Positions 9,268 through 18,053 of a DNA stretch of 64,000 bases are shown one piece after another; the stretch's first letter is position 1; every line of letters starts with the position of its first letter. A program made the translations under genes and the position numbers. The notes beneath the pieces are model-generated. The model had not been told where the DNA came from. It was given only the letters and a program-made list of their open reading frames with translations, and did no database searches. The stretch is from Gp6-AA40 sp963742105 (GTDB lineage: Bacteria > Acidobacteriota > Vicinamibacteria > Vicinamibacterales > UBA2999), in the NCBI GenBank assembly GCA_963742105.1, contig CAVUKN010000005.1, positions 806,001 to 870,000 of the forward strand. Direction: 5' to 3'.

Positions 9268-10059
9268 TTACTTCACCGACCCCAATCCCTCCGCACACGA
9301 GAATTCGCGCAGCTCGTCGTTCGGCGGCGCCGCTTTTCGATACGTGCGAACGGAGTGGAAGGGTTCGACCAGCGCTTTCGGATCCATGGACGTGATCTGA
9401 TCCTCGAGAACACCAGGCGACGCGAACCTGATGCGCTCGCGCACGGTGAACTGATCGCTGTGGGGCGAGAACGTATCGAACAGCGCGTCTTCGCGAATCG
9501 CCACCGTGTCCACGACGAGCGTGTCCCCCTCCCAGCGCCCGGTGGAATACCCGGCGAACGTCGGGTCGTCGAGCACTTTCGGCGACGCCTTGCGGCCGTC
9601 CAGATAGATCCGGCGATACACGTCGTTCAGCTCGCCGTAGATCGTGAGCCGGTCTTTCGTCTGCTGAATCTCCATGCCGTAGGTCATGCTCATCATGTTG
9701 GGCATGCCGCCGGAGAGACAGCGGACGTTTGGATCGTATTCGGGCGATCCGGCCATGCGCGACTTCCGGATCACTTCCCACCTGGCTAGATATTCAGGCG
9801 TCAGCTTCGGCGCATTCTCCGGCCGCCCCTCCCGTCCATCGAGCACCAGGACCGGCCGCGGCGGCGGCAAGGCTTCGTCGCGATTCTCAGCCGGCGGCGG
9901 TGGCGTCGACGCGGGTCCTCGTACTACATTCCCGAACGGGTTGATGGGGTAGTACACACCCGTGAAATCCGGACGTGGCTGCTGCGCGCGAAGCAGTGCC
10001 GTCGATCCCGGCACCGCGCACATCAGCACCGCTGAGAGCAAAGCCATGGTCTTCGACAC
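9268..10059 (-). CDS. secreted protein of unknown function, paired with DUF6152 protein
   Basis: The 263-residue protein starts at GTG 10059, supported by AGGAGGA five bases upstream. It has a signal peptide (MSKTMALLSAVLMCAVPGST... to about residue 25) and a Pro-rich linker (about 50-70). The remaining globular part is rich in beta-strand-like segments (TIYGELNDVYRRIYLDGR; YSTGRWEGDTLVVDT). Similar secreted proteins are common in Acidobacteriota next to DUF6152 genes, but no biochemical function is known to me. It lies 20 bases downstream of the DUF6152 gene, so the two form an operon. Confidence 0.75.
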   Translation of the reverse strand: MSKTMALLSAVLMCAVPGSTALLRAQQPRPDFTGVYYPINPFGNVVRGPASTPPPPAENRDEALPPPRPVLVLDGREGRPENAPKLTPEYLARWEVIRKSRMAGSPEYDPNVRCLSGGMPNMMSMTYGMEIQQTKDRLTIYGELNDVYRRIYLDGRKASPKVLDDPTFAGYSTGRWEGDTLVVDTVAIREDALFDTFSPHSDQFTVRERIRFASPGVLEDQITSMDPKALVEPFHSVRTYRKAAPPNDELREFSCAEGLGSVK

Positions 10060-10079
10060 GATGTCCTCCTGATGCGTGC

Positions 10080-10454
10080 CTACTGGGCTGGCGGCGCCTG
10101 TCCGAGCACGGTGCCATCAGCGAGCCTGACGCGAGTGAGGAGGCCGGTGAGCGTGCCGTCCTTTGCCGGGCTGAAGTCGACGGTGATGACGTCTCCGGGC
10201 TTCAGGGTGCTCCTCGACCAGCCGGCGCGGACTAACTGACCTGGCGTCCGTCCCTCGATGGCCCACTCCGCTTTGCCACCCTTGTCATCGTCGACCGACA
10301 GAACGATCCACACGTGTGGGTTGCTCCACTTCCACTGCATCACCGTGCCTTTGAGCACGACCACCTTGTCCCCATCGAATGCCGCGTTGCTGTGATGCGC
10401 GAGGGCAGACGATGCCGTCAGCAGGACCGCGATGACGAACGGACCGATTCTCAT
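10080..10454 (-). CDS. DUF6152 family secreted protein
   Basis: A 124-residue exported protein starting at ATG 10454 (GGGAGAA ten bases upstream; the longer frame from 10511 lacks a ribosome site). A signal peptide ends at ALA just before the family hallmark HHSNAAFD. The later NPHVWIVL, a small beta-barrel-like pattern and GRTPGQLVRAGW also fit the DUF6152 family. The role is unknown; in these families the mature protein is presumed periplasmic. First gene of a two-gene operon with the secreted protein at 9268-10059. Confidence 0.82.
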   Translation of the reverse strand: MRIGPFVIAVLLTASSALAHHSNAAFDGDKVVVLKGTVMQWKWSNPHVWIVLSVDDDKGGKAEWAIEGRTPGQLVRAGWSRSTLKPGDVITVDFSPAKDGTLTGLLTRVRLADGTVLGQAPPAQ

Positions 10455-10632
10455 CGGTGTTTCTCCCTTGAGTGGTGCGTAGAATACCCGGCTTTGATTC
10501 GCTCGCCGCAAGGAGCGCCGACGCGGGCGCTGCGGTAGCGGCCCGAGGGATGGTCGTCTACAGCGTGTGGCCTGGACGTTCCCCCCCGCCTTGTGCCGCT
10601 GGGCAATCTCCTGCGCGAGACCAGCGTGCAGA

Positions 10633-10827
10633 TCACGGCCTGGGCTTCCAGTTCAGGATCAGGGTAATCGGCGGCTGAGCAGGAGCTTCCGTGAGCGAAT
10701 CGACGAGAAAGTGCTGGCCGTTCGGGGACGGCATGTACTGTTGCCGGATGTTGATTCCCTCAATTTGGAACACCCGCGTGAGAAACAGCGCCGCCGGGAC
10801 GCCCGCCTCGACGGTGTGACCGTCTGC
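10633..10827 (-). pseudogene. C-terminal remnant of a PD40/TolB-like propeller protein
   Basis: About 65 codons end in a recognisable propeller tail: GVPAALFLTRVFQ, QQYMPSPNGQHFLVDS and PITLILNWKPRP. The same kind of tail closes the intact regulator at 46984 (VTPDGQRFLLKR, IYVVLNW). No upstream domain remains; upstream sequence in this frame is nonsense running into the kinase gene. It is the stump of a winged-helix or Ser/Thr-kinase PD40 protein. It ends only 17 bases from the 3' end of the neighbouring Ser/Thr kinase. Confidence 0.6.
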
Positions 10828-10843
10828 AGAGAGTCCGGGGGTT

Positions 10844-12472
10844 TCAGAGCGTGACGGCGTCGGCTGCCGATACCTGCCGCGGGTAGTGCAGGCTCCACCA
10901 GCGCGCCGCGTCCTCATCGCCCCACGCGATCCCGTCGATCGCGTCGAGTGACCGGGCCAGCTGTCGCGCGCTCTGCGGCCGGTCTTGAGGTTTCTTGGCC
11001 AGGCACGTCAACACGACCTGTTCGAGCCCTGCAGGGATCGGAAGCTCGGTTCGTTCTGATGGTGGAACCGGCACCGCCTGCAGGTGCTGAGTGATCACGT
11101 TGAGCACCGTGTCGCCAGTGAACACGTGCGCTCCGGTGAGCAGGTAGTACACGGTACATCCGAGCGCGTAGACGTCGGCGCGGCCATCGACGCGATCGCC
11201 AGTCGCCATCTCTGGCGCCATATAGGCGGGCGTACCCACGATTACCCCGTCGAGGGTGCCCAGCGATTGCGCCGAACCACTCGCCGCGGTCTTCACGAGG
11301 CCGAAATCGAGCACCTTGACGAAGTCTTCTCGACAGCCGACGCGCCCGATGTAGATGTTGGCCGGCTTGATGTCGCGGTGGACGAGGCCTCGCGCGTGCG
11401 CCTCTTCGAGTGACTCACAAGCCTGGCGAAGAACATGAACCACACGCGACGCCGGCATCGGCCCGTGCTGCCGAACCAATGATTCGAGGTCCATGCCTTC
11501 GAGAAATTCCATCACTAAATAGAAGGTCTGGTCTTCCGTCACGCCGAAGTCGTAGAGGCCCACCGTATGCGCCGACTGCAGATGCGCCGCCGCCTCGGCT
11601 TCGCGCCGGAAACGCGCAATCGCCCGAGTGGCCGCTGCCGGGTCGCTGCCGCCGAGCATCTCGGGCCGAATCAACTTGATAGCGGCCGGCCTGGCCAGCA
11701 TCCGATGAGACGCTTTGTAGACCTCACCCATCCCACCGCGCCCCAGCAGTTCGCCGAGCTGGTAGCTTCCCATCTCGCGCGCCTTCGCCACCTGCCGGCC
11801 GAGCGTGGTGACCACGTGCGAGATGACGACGGCCACGCCAACAAGCAGGTAGTCGGGATAGTGCATCAACAGCGCGTTGCTCGCGGGACCGAAATCCCAG
11901 TAGCCCTGGGCACGGGCCCAGAGCATCCCGATGGGATTCATCGAGGCGGCGATCAGCCCCGCGAGTAGAGTTTTCGTCCGTGTGCTCGGGATGATGGCCG
12001 AGAACATCAGGATGACTGCGCCGATCCACGAGATCTGCGGGGAAACGGACAGCGTCGGGACGATCGGCCCCGAGTGGAATGTCAGCCCCAGCGCCAGCGC
12101 GGTGAGGAGCATGTAGGCCACCCCGAGATCGAGGGTCCGTTGCGGGTCCCGGTCGGCGTTGCGCGTGTACGCGAACAGCAGCAGCGATGCGACGACGCTG
12201 ACCGCGGCAATCGCATCGCCCAACGTGACGCCCGAGCCCGTCGGGCCAGTGGCCTGCATCGATCGCATGGCGATGCGGCCGAGGATGGTCCCGGCGATCC
12301 ACAAACCGGCGGCGACGAGGCACATGATGCCGAGGCGAGTCGACGCTTCCCGAAGGAAATCGTCGGGAAGTGCTCGCGCTCGTCCGCGTGCCACCGCTAC
12401 CTCCGCGGGAGTCGCTTCGGTCGGAGGCCGGATGAGTCCTGGGACCTGCATCACTGAATGCGCGTCGCCCAT
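10844..12472 (-). CDS. membrane Ser/Thr protein kinase with N-terminal transmembrane region and C-terminal kinase domain
   Basis: In this 542-residue protein, residues 45-225 hold about five to six hydrophobic helices. The kinase domain spans about 237-515: Gly loop GRGGMGEVYK (244-253), ATP Lys266, Glu291, HRD (365-367) in HRDIKPAN, DFG (389-391), and the activation-segment end GTPAYMAPE. All catalytic residues are present, so an active Hanks-type kinase is expected at the inner membrane. The order is inverted compared with PknB-like kinases, where the kinase is N-terminal and the sensor follows the helix. The ATG at 12472 is only one or two bases from GGAGA, so the ATG seven codons later is an alternative start. 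Confidence 0.9.
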   Translation of the reverse strand: MGDAHSVMQVPGLIRPPTEATPAEVAVARGRARALPDDFLREASTRLGIMCLVAAGLWIAGTILGRIAMRSMQATGPTGSGVTLGDAIAAVSVVASLLLFAYTRNADRDPQRTLDLGVAYMLLTALALGLTFHSGPIVPTLSVSPQISWIGAVILMFSAIIPSTRTKTLLAGLIAASMNPIGMLWARAQGYWDFGPASNALLMHYPDYLLVGVAVVISHVVTTLGRQVAKAREMGSYQLGELLGRGGMGEVYKASHRMLARPAAIKLIRPEMLGGSDPAAATRAIARFRREAEAAAHLQSAHTVGLYDFGVTEDQTFYLVMEFLEGMDLESLVRQHGPMPASRVVHVLRQACESLEEAHARGLVHRDIKPANIYIGRVGCREDFVKVLDFGLVKTAASGSAQSLGTLDGVIVGTPAYMAPEMATGDRVDGRADVYALGCTVYYLLTGAHVFTGDTVLNVITQHLQAVPVPPSERTELPIPAGLEQVVLTCLAKKPQDRPQSARQLARSLDAIDGIAWGDEDAARWWSLHYPRQVSAADAVTL

Positions 12473-12609
12473 TCTCCACGATCGGGCGATCTTTTATGGA
12501 AGACTGCCGTCCGTTACCCCTTCTCCGTCCTCGTCGAGCGTGGGGCCTGAACGACACCAAGCCGCAACTTCACCGATCCCATACCGATGACGTCGTCGCG
12601 CTCACCGGC

Positions 12610-14280
12610 TCAACGTGATTCGGCAACGCGTGCCGGGCTTTCCTCCGGCAGACGTTCGAGTCCCACCAGCTTCCATCCGTCCGCCTGTCGTCGGAAGTAA
12701 GCCGTCACCGGCACACGCCAGCTCTCGTGCTCGCTCCCATCCGCCGTGATCTGGACGGCGACGAAGCTGCCAAGCGCAGTCGGCAATCCTGCAGGCGCAA
12801 CGAGCGTGGTGACTGCGCTCGTGCTCTCCCCAACGGCCCGCAGACCGTCTGTCGCGTTATCGAACTCGAACCAGGCGGCGCGATACTGGCGGGGCGCGCT
12901 GGCGACATCGGCATCGACTGCCGCATTGGCGAAGGTCAATTCGCGGTCGCGCAGGCGTGGGGACACAACCGGGTTCACCGCTGTCAGGTATGTCTGCAGG
13001 ATCTTCTCGCGCCGCTTGAGGAGGATTTCCACGAGCGCCGCTTCCGCGGTTGGGTCACTGAACTGCCCCGTGTGAACGATGGCGGCAATCATCTCGCGAT
13101 TGAATGCTGCGACGCGTCGTGCGGCCCAGAACGCGTCGTCATCGCGCAGTTCCATGTACGCAGTCGTCGGCGTTTGCGGCCGCCACGTGCGTGGATCGAA
13201 ACGGTCACCCTCGAATTTGCCGATCGACGGATTCTCGACGTAGTCGACCGTTTGCCATGGACTCAGCGCGAACCCGAACGACACCAGGCGCTTCATCGTG
13301 GTGTCGCCCTGGTAGAAGTGCTCCCAGCTCAGATCCCACTCGTAGCGGTCGTTGCACATCCCGAAGGTCGAGCCGACGTCCTGCAGCCAGTGCTTCACGA
13401 TCGAGCGGCCGTTCTCCTCGATCAACGTGTCGAGCGTGTTGGCAGCCTTCAGGTCGGTGAGATTCGTCCACGCCCCGAACACCCTCAGGGCGCGTAATTC
13501 CCGCCGGTGCTCGTGCGCCACGAGATCGTTCGGGTCGTCCGGGCGCGTCCCTTCGTAGCGGAAGTTGCCGAGGATCTTGCCCGGCAGCAGCCGGCCGGCG
13601 ACGACGCGGTAGGTGCCATCAGGATTGCGCGCGACCTTCTCGAGGATCTCGGCGAGGTCGTCGCGCTCGAATGGCGTCCGCTTGCCGTTGGGCCGCTTGA
13701 TGGTGGCCTTGGGATCGAATTCCGCGCGTCTCGGATCGAATGTCGTGAGGAACGATTCGACCTGGTTATACCCGAGCGCCCAGAAGAACTTGCTGGCCAC
13801 CATGACGGCCGCTGTGGCCCCTTCGGGGTAGTAGGTGGGGTCGAATTCGAGGAACCAGGTTTCCCCACGCGCGTCTCGAGCGGTCACGCCAGGGTGCACG
13901 CCGGCGGTCTTCTCCCGGATGATGACCCATCGGGATGGGTCAGGTGGCGGACCTGCAAGCGGGCCGCGGACCAGTTCGTCTGTGGTCAGCGTTCGGGCCC
14001 CGATGCGATTGGTGAACCAGCTCGAATCGGGCAACTCGTCGATGGTGTTGATGTTCTGCGCACGGCGGCCCGAGGGGATGTAGCCCGGCTGCACGAACAG
14101 GTTGTTCACCATTTCGAACAGGTTGCCGATTTCGGAGACCGCGGCCGCCGCTGCGTTCTGGGACTCAGGGTCTCGCGGCAACGGATCGTCGCCGTAGAAG
14201 CGCGGACTCGTGGTCGATACGGACGCGGGGATCACGAATGCCATCGTGATCGCCAGGAGGACAAGCAGTCGGTTGCGCAT
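12610..14280 (-). CDS. secreted protein with kinase-like catalytic motifs, partner of Omp85-type barrel
   Basis: The 556-residue protein has a signal peptide (about 1-22). I know no experimentally characterised member. The central region reads like a protein-kinase-like fold of the HipA/CotH kind: WFLEFD (about 143-148, where the ATP-binding Lys would sit), an invariant-looking helix KFFWALGYNQVE, NLTDLKAAN (Asp276...Asn281, as in the DLKxxN catalytic loop) and LQDVGSTFG (Asp301, a DFG equivalent). The usual Lys appears replaced by Glu, so activity is uncertain. The C-terminal ~100 residues look like a separate beta-domain. It starts 11 bases after the stop of the outer membrane barrel gene, so the two are one operon. 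The kinase reading is inference. Confidence 0.7.
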   Translation of the reverse strand: MRNRLLVLLAITMAFVIPASVSTTSPRFYGDDPLPRDPESQNAAAAAVSEIGNLFEMVNNLFVQPGYIPSGRRAQNINTIDELPDSSWFTNRIGARTLTTDELVRGPLAGPPPDPSRWVIIREKTAGVHPGVTARDARGETWFLEFDPTYYPEGATAAVMVASKFFWALGYNQVESFLTTFDPRRAEFDPKATIKRPNGKRTPFERDDLAEILEKVARNPDGTYRVVAGRLLPGKILGNFRYEGTRPDDPNDLVAHEHRRELRALRVFGAWTNLTDLKAANTLDTLIEENGRSIVKHWLQDVGSTFGMCNDRYEWDLSWEHFYQGDTTMKRLVSFGFALSPWQTVDYVENPSIGKFEGDRFDPRTWRPQTPTTAYMELRDDDAFWAARRVAAFNREMIAAIVHTGQFSDPTAEAALVEILLKRREKILQTYLTAVNPVVSPRLRDRELTFANAAVDADVASAPRQYRAAWFEFDNATDGLRAVGESTSAVTTLVAPAGLPTALGSFVAVQITADGSEHESWRVPVTAYFRRQADGWKLVGLERLPEESPARVAESR

Positions 14281-14291
14281 GATGACCCTGT

Positions 14292-15506
14292 TCAGAAGAC
14301 GGGCGACGTGGCGAACACCAGGGACGTGCCCTCGGAGCTCCTGGCCACGTCGATGCGGAGGACCGTCGAGAACGGCGTGTGGAACCGCGCGCCGAAGCCG
14401 TAGTCGTGTTTCAGGCCGCTGAAGTCGAGGTCCCGCGCGTTCGCTGCCACCTTGCCGGTGTCATAGAACACCGCGGTGTCGACGAAGCGGTTGACGATGA
14501 TCCGCCATTCGGCCTGGAGCAGCAGGCTGTTGCGATCCCGGAAGCGCCAGCTGGAGTAGCCGCGAAGGTTGGAACCGCCACCAAGTGACGGCATCATGAA
14601 GAACGGAATCGCCTGGTCATCCTTGTCCCATGTCGTGCTGGCGAGGCCATGCAGCGAGATCACCCAGGTGTCCCGTAGGATCGGGACGTGTTGGATGAGG
14701 GCGTAATCCAGCTGGCGAAAGCCGAAGCGACTGTCGTTGTCCTTGTAGTCGTGAACCGTCACCCCGTAGTAGCCGCCGCGATGCGTGTACTCCGCAGCCG
14801 GCCTCCAGTCGAACCCGACCGACGCGGCCGAATGGAGGTAGGTGGTCTCGCTGCCCACACCGACGAGCGTCTCCGGCGAGAAGACGTCATCGACGGCTGG
14901 AGCACTGCCACCCGGGTCTGTGAATGACCAGTGCGCCACGTCCATCCCTCCTCGGATGGTCAGCATGCGCCGCGTCGGCCGAAGCGTCAGCCGCGCTCCG
15001 GCGTACGGCTGCTGGAAGGCGAAGTTCGTGCGCTGGGACGAGGAGGTATCCATGCCCAGCCCGTAGAAGCCGACCTGGGTAGCCTCTTTCCACCCACCGA
15101 TGATGGCCAGCTCGCCGCGACGGTGAAAGAGGCGCGGCGACACGAACTCCGCTTCCGCCAGTTTGTAGTTGCGGATGCTGTAGCTCCCGCGGATGTCGAG
15201 CGTGCTGTACGCACTCGGGTGCTGGATGTAACCAAGGCCTGGCGCGAAGCCGCCGCCCCTGTAGGCGTTCTGGAAGAACGGGTGCCACTTCGCGGTGCCG
15301 TTGACGAGCATGTTCTCGATCTGTGTCGAGACGCGCTCGAACGTGCCGGGCACGTAGGGGCTGAGCGCCGCCGACTTCTCGGCCTGTGCCTGCTCGACGA
15401 CGGCCTGTCGTGACGTGCTGTCGGTGGACTGTGCTGACGCCGGTTGCACGAGGGCACCAAGAGAGGCGGCAGTGATCAAGGCGGCGGCATAGGCAAGATT
15501 ACGCAT
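14292..15506 (-). CDS. Omp85/BamA-type outer membrane beta-barrel protein (surface antigen D15-like), no obvious POTRA
   Basis: The 404-residue protein starts at ATG 15506. A clear signal peptide (MRNLAYAAALITAA...) ends near ASAQ. The longer frame to 15566 would put an extra polar stretch before it and is rejected. After about 60 residues a barrel-like pattern follows. Its conserved GGGSNLRGYSSWRFRD is the LRGY-type lid-loop motif of Omp85 proteins, and FDYGFGARFHTPFS-like strands with a Phe C terminus (TSPVF) complete the barrel. It is too short for the POTRA repeats of BamA. It probably inserts into, or exports across, the outer membrane together with the secreted protein encoded downstream. 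Confidence 0.8.
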   Translation of the reverse strand: MRNLAYAAALITAASLGALVQPASAQSTDSTSRQAVVEQAQAEKSAALSPYVPGTFERVSTQIENMLVNGTAKWHPFFQNAYRGGGFAPGLGYIQHPSAYSTLDIRGSYSIRNYKLAEAEFVSPRLFHRRGELAIIGGWKEATQVGFYGLGMDTSSSQRTNFAFQQPYAGARLTLRPTRRMLTIRGGMDVAHWSFTDPGGSAPAVDDVFSPETLVGVGSETTYLHSAASVGFDWRPAAEYTHRGGYYGVTVHDYKDNDSRFGFRQLDYALIQHVPILRDTWVISLHGLASTTWDKDDQAIPFFMMPSLGGGSNLRGYSSWRFRDRNSLLLQAEWRIIVNRFVDTAVFYDTGKVAANARDLDFSGLKHDYGFGARFHTPFSTVLRIDVARSSEGTSLVFATSPVF

Positions 15507-15856
15507 GGTGTCGTCTTCGGGCCTGTCGGTCAGGCGGTGGCCGATGCGCGACGAAGCGCGGTGCATGAGGGCAGGCGCATGCTCGCGATGAATCTCGCTG
15601 GTGTTCTGGGTTCAGCGGGCCAGGCTCGGACTCAATTGTGCGGCTGCAGCAGAATGTACGATTCCACACAATCTGCCAAACGCATCCTCTTCGCATTGAC
15701 CGCGTGACGCAAGTCGTTTTCGTTTTTTGACGTCTTTGCTGACCGAAATGAACCGCGCAGATGGAGCCGTCCTGCGCCGCGCCGTCGGCGAGGTCTCCGG
15801 CACGCCTAGGTGTTGGCGTTGCCCGGCGCCTGGACCCGCGATAAGGTGCACGGGCG
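15507..15856. other. divergent intergenic region
   Basis: About 350 bases between two divergent genes, expected to hold promoters for both. T-rich stretches occur around 15712-15735, but no convincing -35/-10 pair or operator could be picked out by eye. Confidence 0.4.
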
Positions 15857-17248
15857 ATGATCACGTCTTCTCGGCCGGAAACCGTGACGCGACCGGAAAC
15901 GCCTTCACATCACTCGTTCCCCATCTTCAAGGTCCTCGGCGCACCGCCCAAGAACGCGCTGGAGCGTGCGCTCTCGATCTTTGCCGACGTCCGAGCCGGG
16001 GAAGGGGCGGCGACCATCCTGCTCACGGTCAACGTCTTCCTGCTGCTCGCCGGCTATTCGGTGATGAAACCGGCGCGCGATGGGCTGATCCTCACGGAAG
16101 GCGGCGCCGAAATCGCCTCGTATTCGGCCGCGGCGCAGGGCGTACTGCTCATGGGGCTGGTGCCGTTCTACGGCTGGCTGGGCACGAAGGTCGTGCGCAT
16201 CAGGCTGCTGACGCTGGTCACAACGTTCTTTGCTGCGACGCTGGTGCTGTTCTATGCGGGTGGCGTCGCGGGTCTTCGTGAAGGCGTGGCCTTCTACATC
16301 TGGATCGGCTTGCTGAACGTGTTCCTGGTATCGCAGTTCTGGCAGTTTGCCAACGATCTGTTCACCGAGAGCCAGGGCCGCCGGCTGTTTCCGTTCATCG
16401 GAGTCGGGCAGTCGCTGGGTGCGTGGGTGGGCGCAGCGGCGGTCGCCCCGCTGGTCCAGAGACTGAACTACACCCCCTACACGTTGATGCTGCTCGGCGC
16501 CGGTGTGCTGATGATCGCGCTCACGATGACGTTGGCCGTCAACCGCCGCGCGGCGCTGTTGCCGGGGGCGGAACCGCACCAGGCAGAGACCACACCGTTA
16601 GGACCGGAGGGCGGGTTCGAACTGATCGCCCGCGATCGATATCTGTTGTGGATCGCCGTGCTGATCGTGCTCCTCAACGTGGTGAATACCACCGGCGGGT
16701 ACGTGCTGAACCGCCTGATCGTGACCGAGGCGACGACTCGGTTCGGGACAGGGGCCACCGCCGTCGTCGCCAGCCGTCAGTTCGTCACCGCCTTCTCAGG
16801 GTCGATTACCGCCGCTGTCAACCTGGTCGGACTCCTCCTGCAACTCTTCGCTACCGCACGTGTGATCCGGTTCATGGGGATTCGCGGCGCCCTGTTCGTG
16901 CTGCCGGTCATCGCCCTGATCAACTACTCGGTGATCGCCGTCGCTCCTATCCTGGCGGTCGTGCGCGTGGGCAAGATCCTGGAAAACAGCACCGACTATT
17001 CGATCCAGAACACGCTGCGGCAGGCACTGTTCCTGCCGACCTCGCGGGAAGCCAAGTACAAGGCCAAGGCGGCGATCGACACGTTCTTCACACGGGTGGG
17101 CGACATCGTGTCCGCCGGCGCGGTCTACGTCGGCCAGATCGCCGCGCTGACCACATCCACCTTCGCGGTGCTCAACGTATTCCTCACCCTCGTGTGGCTG
17201 TTGGTGGCGCGTCAGATTGCGCGCAAGCATCGGCAGCGGACGACGTAG
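15857..17248 (+). CDS. NTT-family (Npt1/Npt2-like) nucleotide transporter-like MFS protein
   Basis: The 463-residue integral membrane protein has about eleven to twelve hydrophobic helices. After a cytosolic N terminus of about 45 residues comes GYSVMKPARDGLILTE, close to the YxxLKxxRD... motif at the start of ADP/ATP translocases of the rickettsial/plastid NTT type. The late segment KILENSTDYSIQNTLRQALF, with LPTSREAKYKAKAAIDTF, is also typical of that family. Free-living bacteria carry such proteins, but their substrates are rarely known, so ATP/ADP exchange should not be assumed. It is divergent from the Omp85 operon. Confidence 0.82.
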   Translation: MITSSRPETVTRPETPSHHSFPIFKVLGAPPKNALERALSIFADVRAGEGAATILLTVNVFLLLAGYSVMKPARDGLILTEGGAEIASYSAAAQGVLLMGLVPFYGWLGTKVVRIRLLTLVTTFFAATLVLFYAGGVAGLREGVAFYIWIGLLNVFLVSQFWQFANDLFTESQGRRLFPFIGVGQSLGAWVGAAAVAPLVQRLNYTPYTLMLLGAGVLMIALTMTLAVNRRAALLPGAEPHQAETTPLGPEGGFELIARDRYLLWIAVLIVLLNVVNTTGGYVLNRLIVTEATTRFGTGATAVVASRQFVTAFSGSITAAVNLVGLLLQLFATARVIRFMGIRGALFVLPVIALINYSVIAVAPILAVVRVGKILENSTDYSIQNTLRQALFLPTSREAKYKAKAAIDTFFTRVGDIVSAGAVYVGQIAALTTSTFAVLNVFLTLVWLLVARQIARKHRQRTT

Positions 17249-17520
17249 AAGCTGGGTGTGAGGTCGGCCTGTCCGTCAGCGATCCTGTAATCCGATGGCG
17301 ACACCACGTAGGAGCGATCCGCGGCAAAGATCGCGTGCTCGCGGTGAAACCCGTGGCGGGCATAGCAGTGCATCCCGCCGTGGCTCGAATCGAACTCGCG
17401 ATCGGCCTCTGCCGGCGACGCGTGCGCAATCGCCACCCAGGTGCGACGGTCAGCGCTGAATGGCCGTGCCGAAGGTGCCGTTGGAAGTTGCTGGACGGAG
17501 AGAACTGTCCGATTTCGAAC
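17212..17520 (-). pseudogene. possible remnant of a minus-strand gene overlapping the transporter end
   Basis: The minus frame from about 17520 to a TGA at 17212 reads as a protein-like ~80-100 residue stretch: RRTWVAIAHASPAEADRE, DSSHGGMHCYARHGF, AADRSYVVSPSDY. Its third codon positions are GC-rich. No start codon with a ribosome site is evident and its 3' end overlaps the transporter by 37 bases. I do not recognise the family. It may be the tail of a broken gene or chance. Confidence 0.25.
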
Positions 17521-17556
17521 AGCGTCCGGACGTTCCGGGCGGCACACTTGATTTCG

Positions 17557-17967
17557 ATGACGATCGAACCGCTCATCCATGCACCGCTCGTCGTCCAAGC
17601 GCACGTGGTGACCGTCGTCCCCGCATTTGTCCTCGGCGCGTGGCTCCTGCTGTTCAGCCGGAAGGGTTCACGTTGGCATCGGACGCTTGGCGTAGTGTTT
17701 CTGGCGCTCATAGTCATTACTGCCGTTATTTCGCTTTTCATCCACCGTCGCACGCCGGAGAGTGCGCTGTTCGGCATGAGCTCCACGCATCTGTTCGTCC
17801 CGTTTGTGCTTTTCGCCAGCTGGCGGGCGATCGATGGAGCACTGAAGGGCAACATCACACAGCACCAACGGTGGGTAATGGGCCTTTTCTTCGGCGCGCT
17901 CGTGATAAACGGCGTGAACAACATCTTCTTCTTACCAGGCATCACACATGACGTGTTCTTCGAGTGA
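17557..17967 (+). CDS. DUF2306-like small integral membrane protein
   Basis: Predicted 136-residue protein with four hydrophobic helices. HAPLVVQAHVVTVVPAFVLG is the first, followed by the polar SRKGSRWHRTLG loop. The HxxR(W)HR-type loop and later QHQRWVMGLFFGALV fit DUF2306 membrane proteins, some of which bind haem-like cofactors through such histidines (inference). A much longer frame upstream on the same strand is only a shadow of the transporter gene; the ATG at 17557 gives the natural length. Confidence 0.65.
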   Translation: MTIEPLIHAPLVVQAHVVTVVPAFVLGAWLLLFSRKGSRWHRTLGVVFLALIVITAVISLFIHRRTPESALFGMSSTHLFVPFVLFASWRAIDGALKGNITQHQRWVMGLFFGALVINGVNNIFFLPGITHDVFFE

Positions 17968-18053
17968 CAGGTCCGACCATACATTCGTGGTGCTCTCTAT
18001 CGCGGCCACCGCCTTGCAGTGATCTCGGATAGCCAAAATCAAGGGGACCAGAG

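Noticed and set aside
16423..17967. 514-codon plus-strand frame
   Set aside because: It overlaps the transporter in another frame and is Arg/Pro-rich; only its last 136 codons (from 17557) are a real protein.
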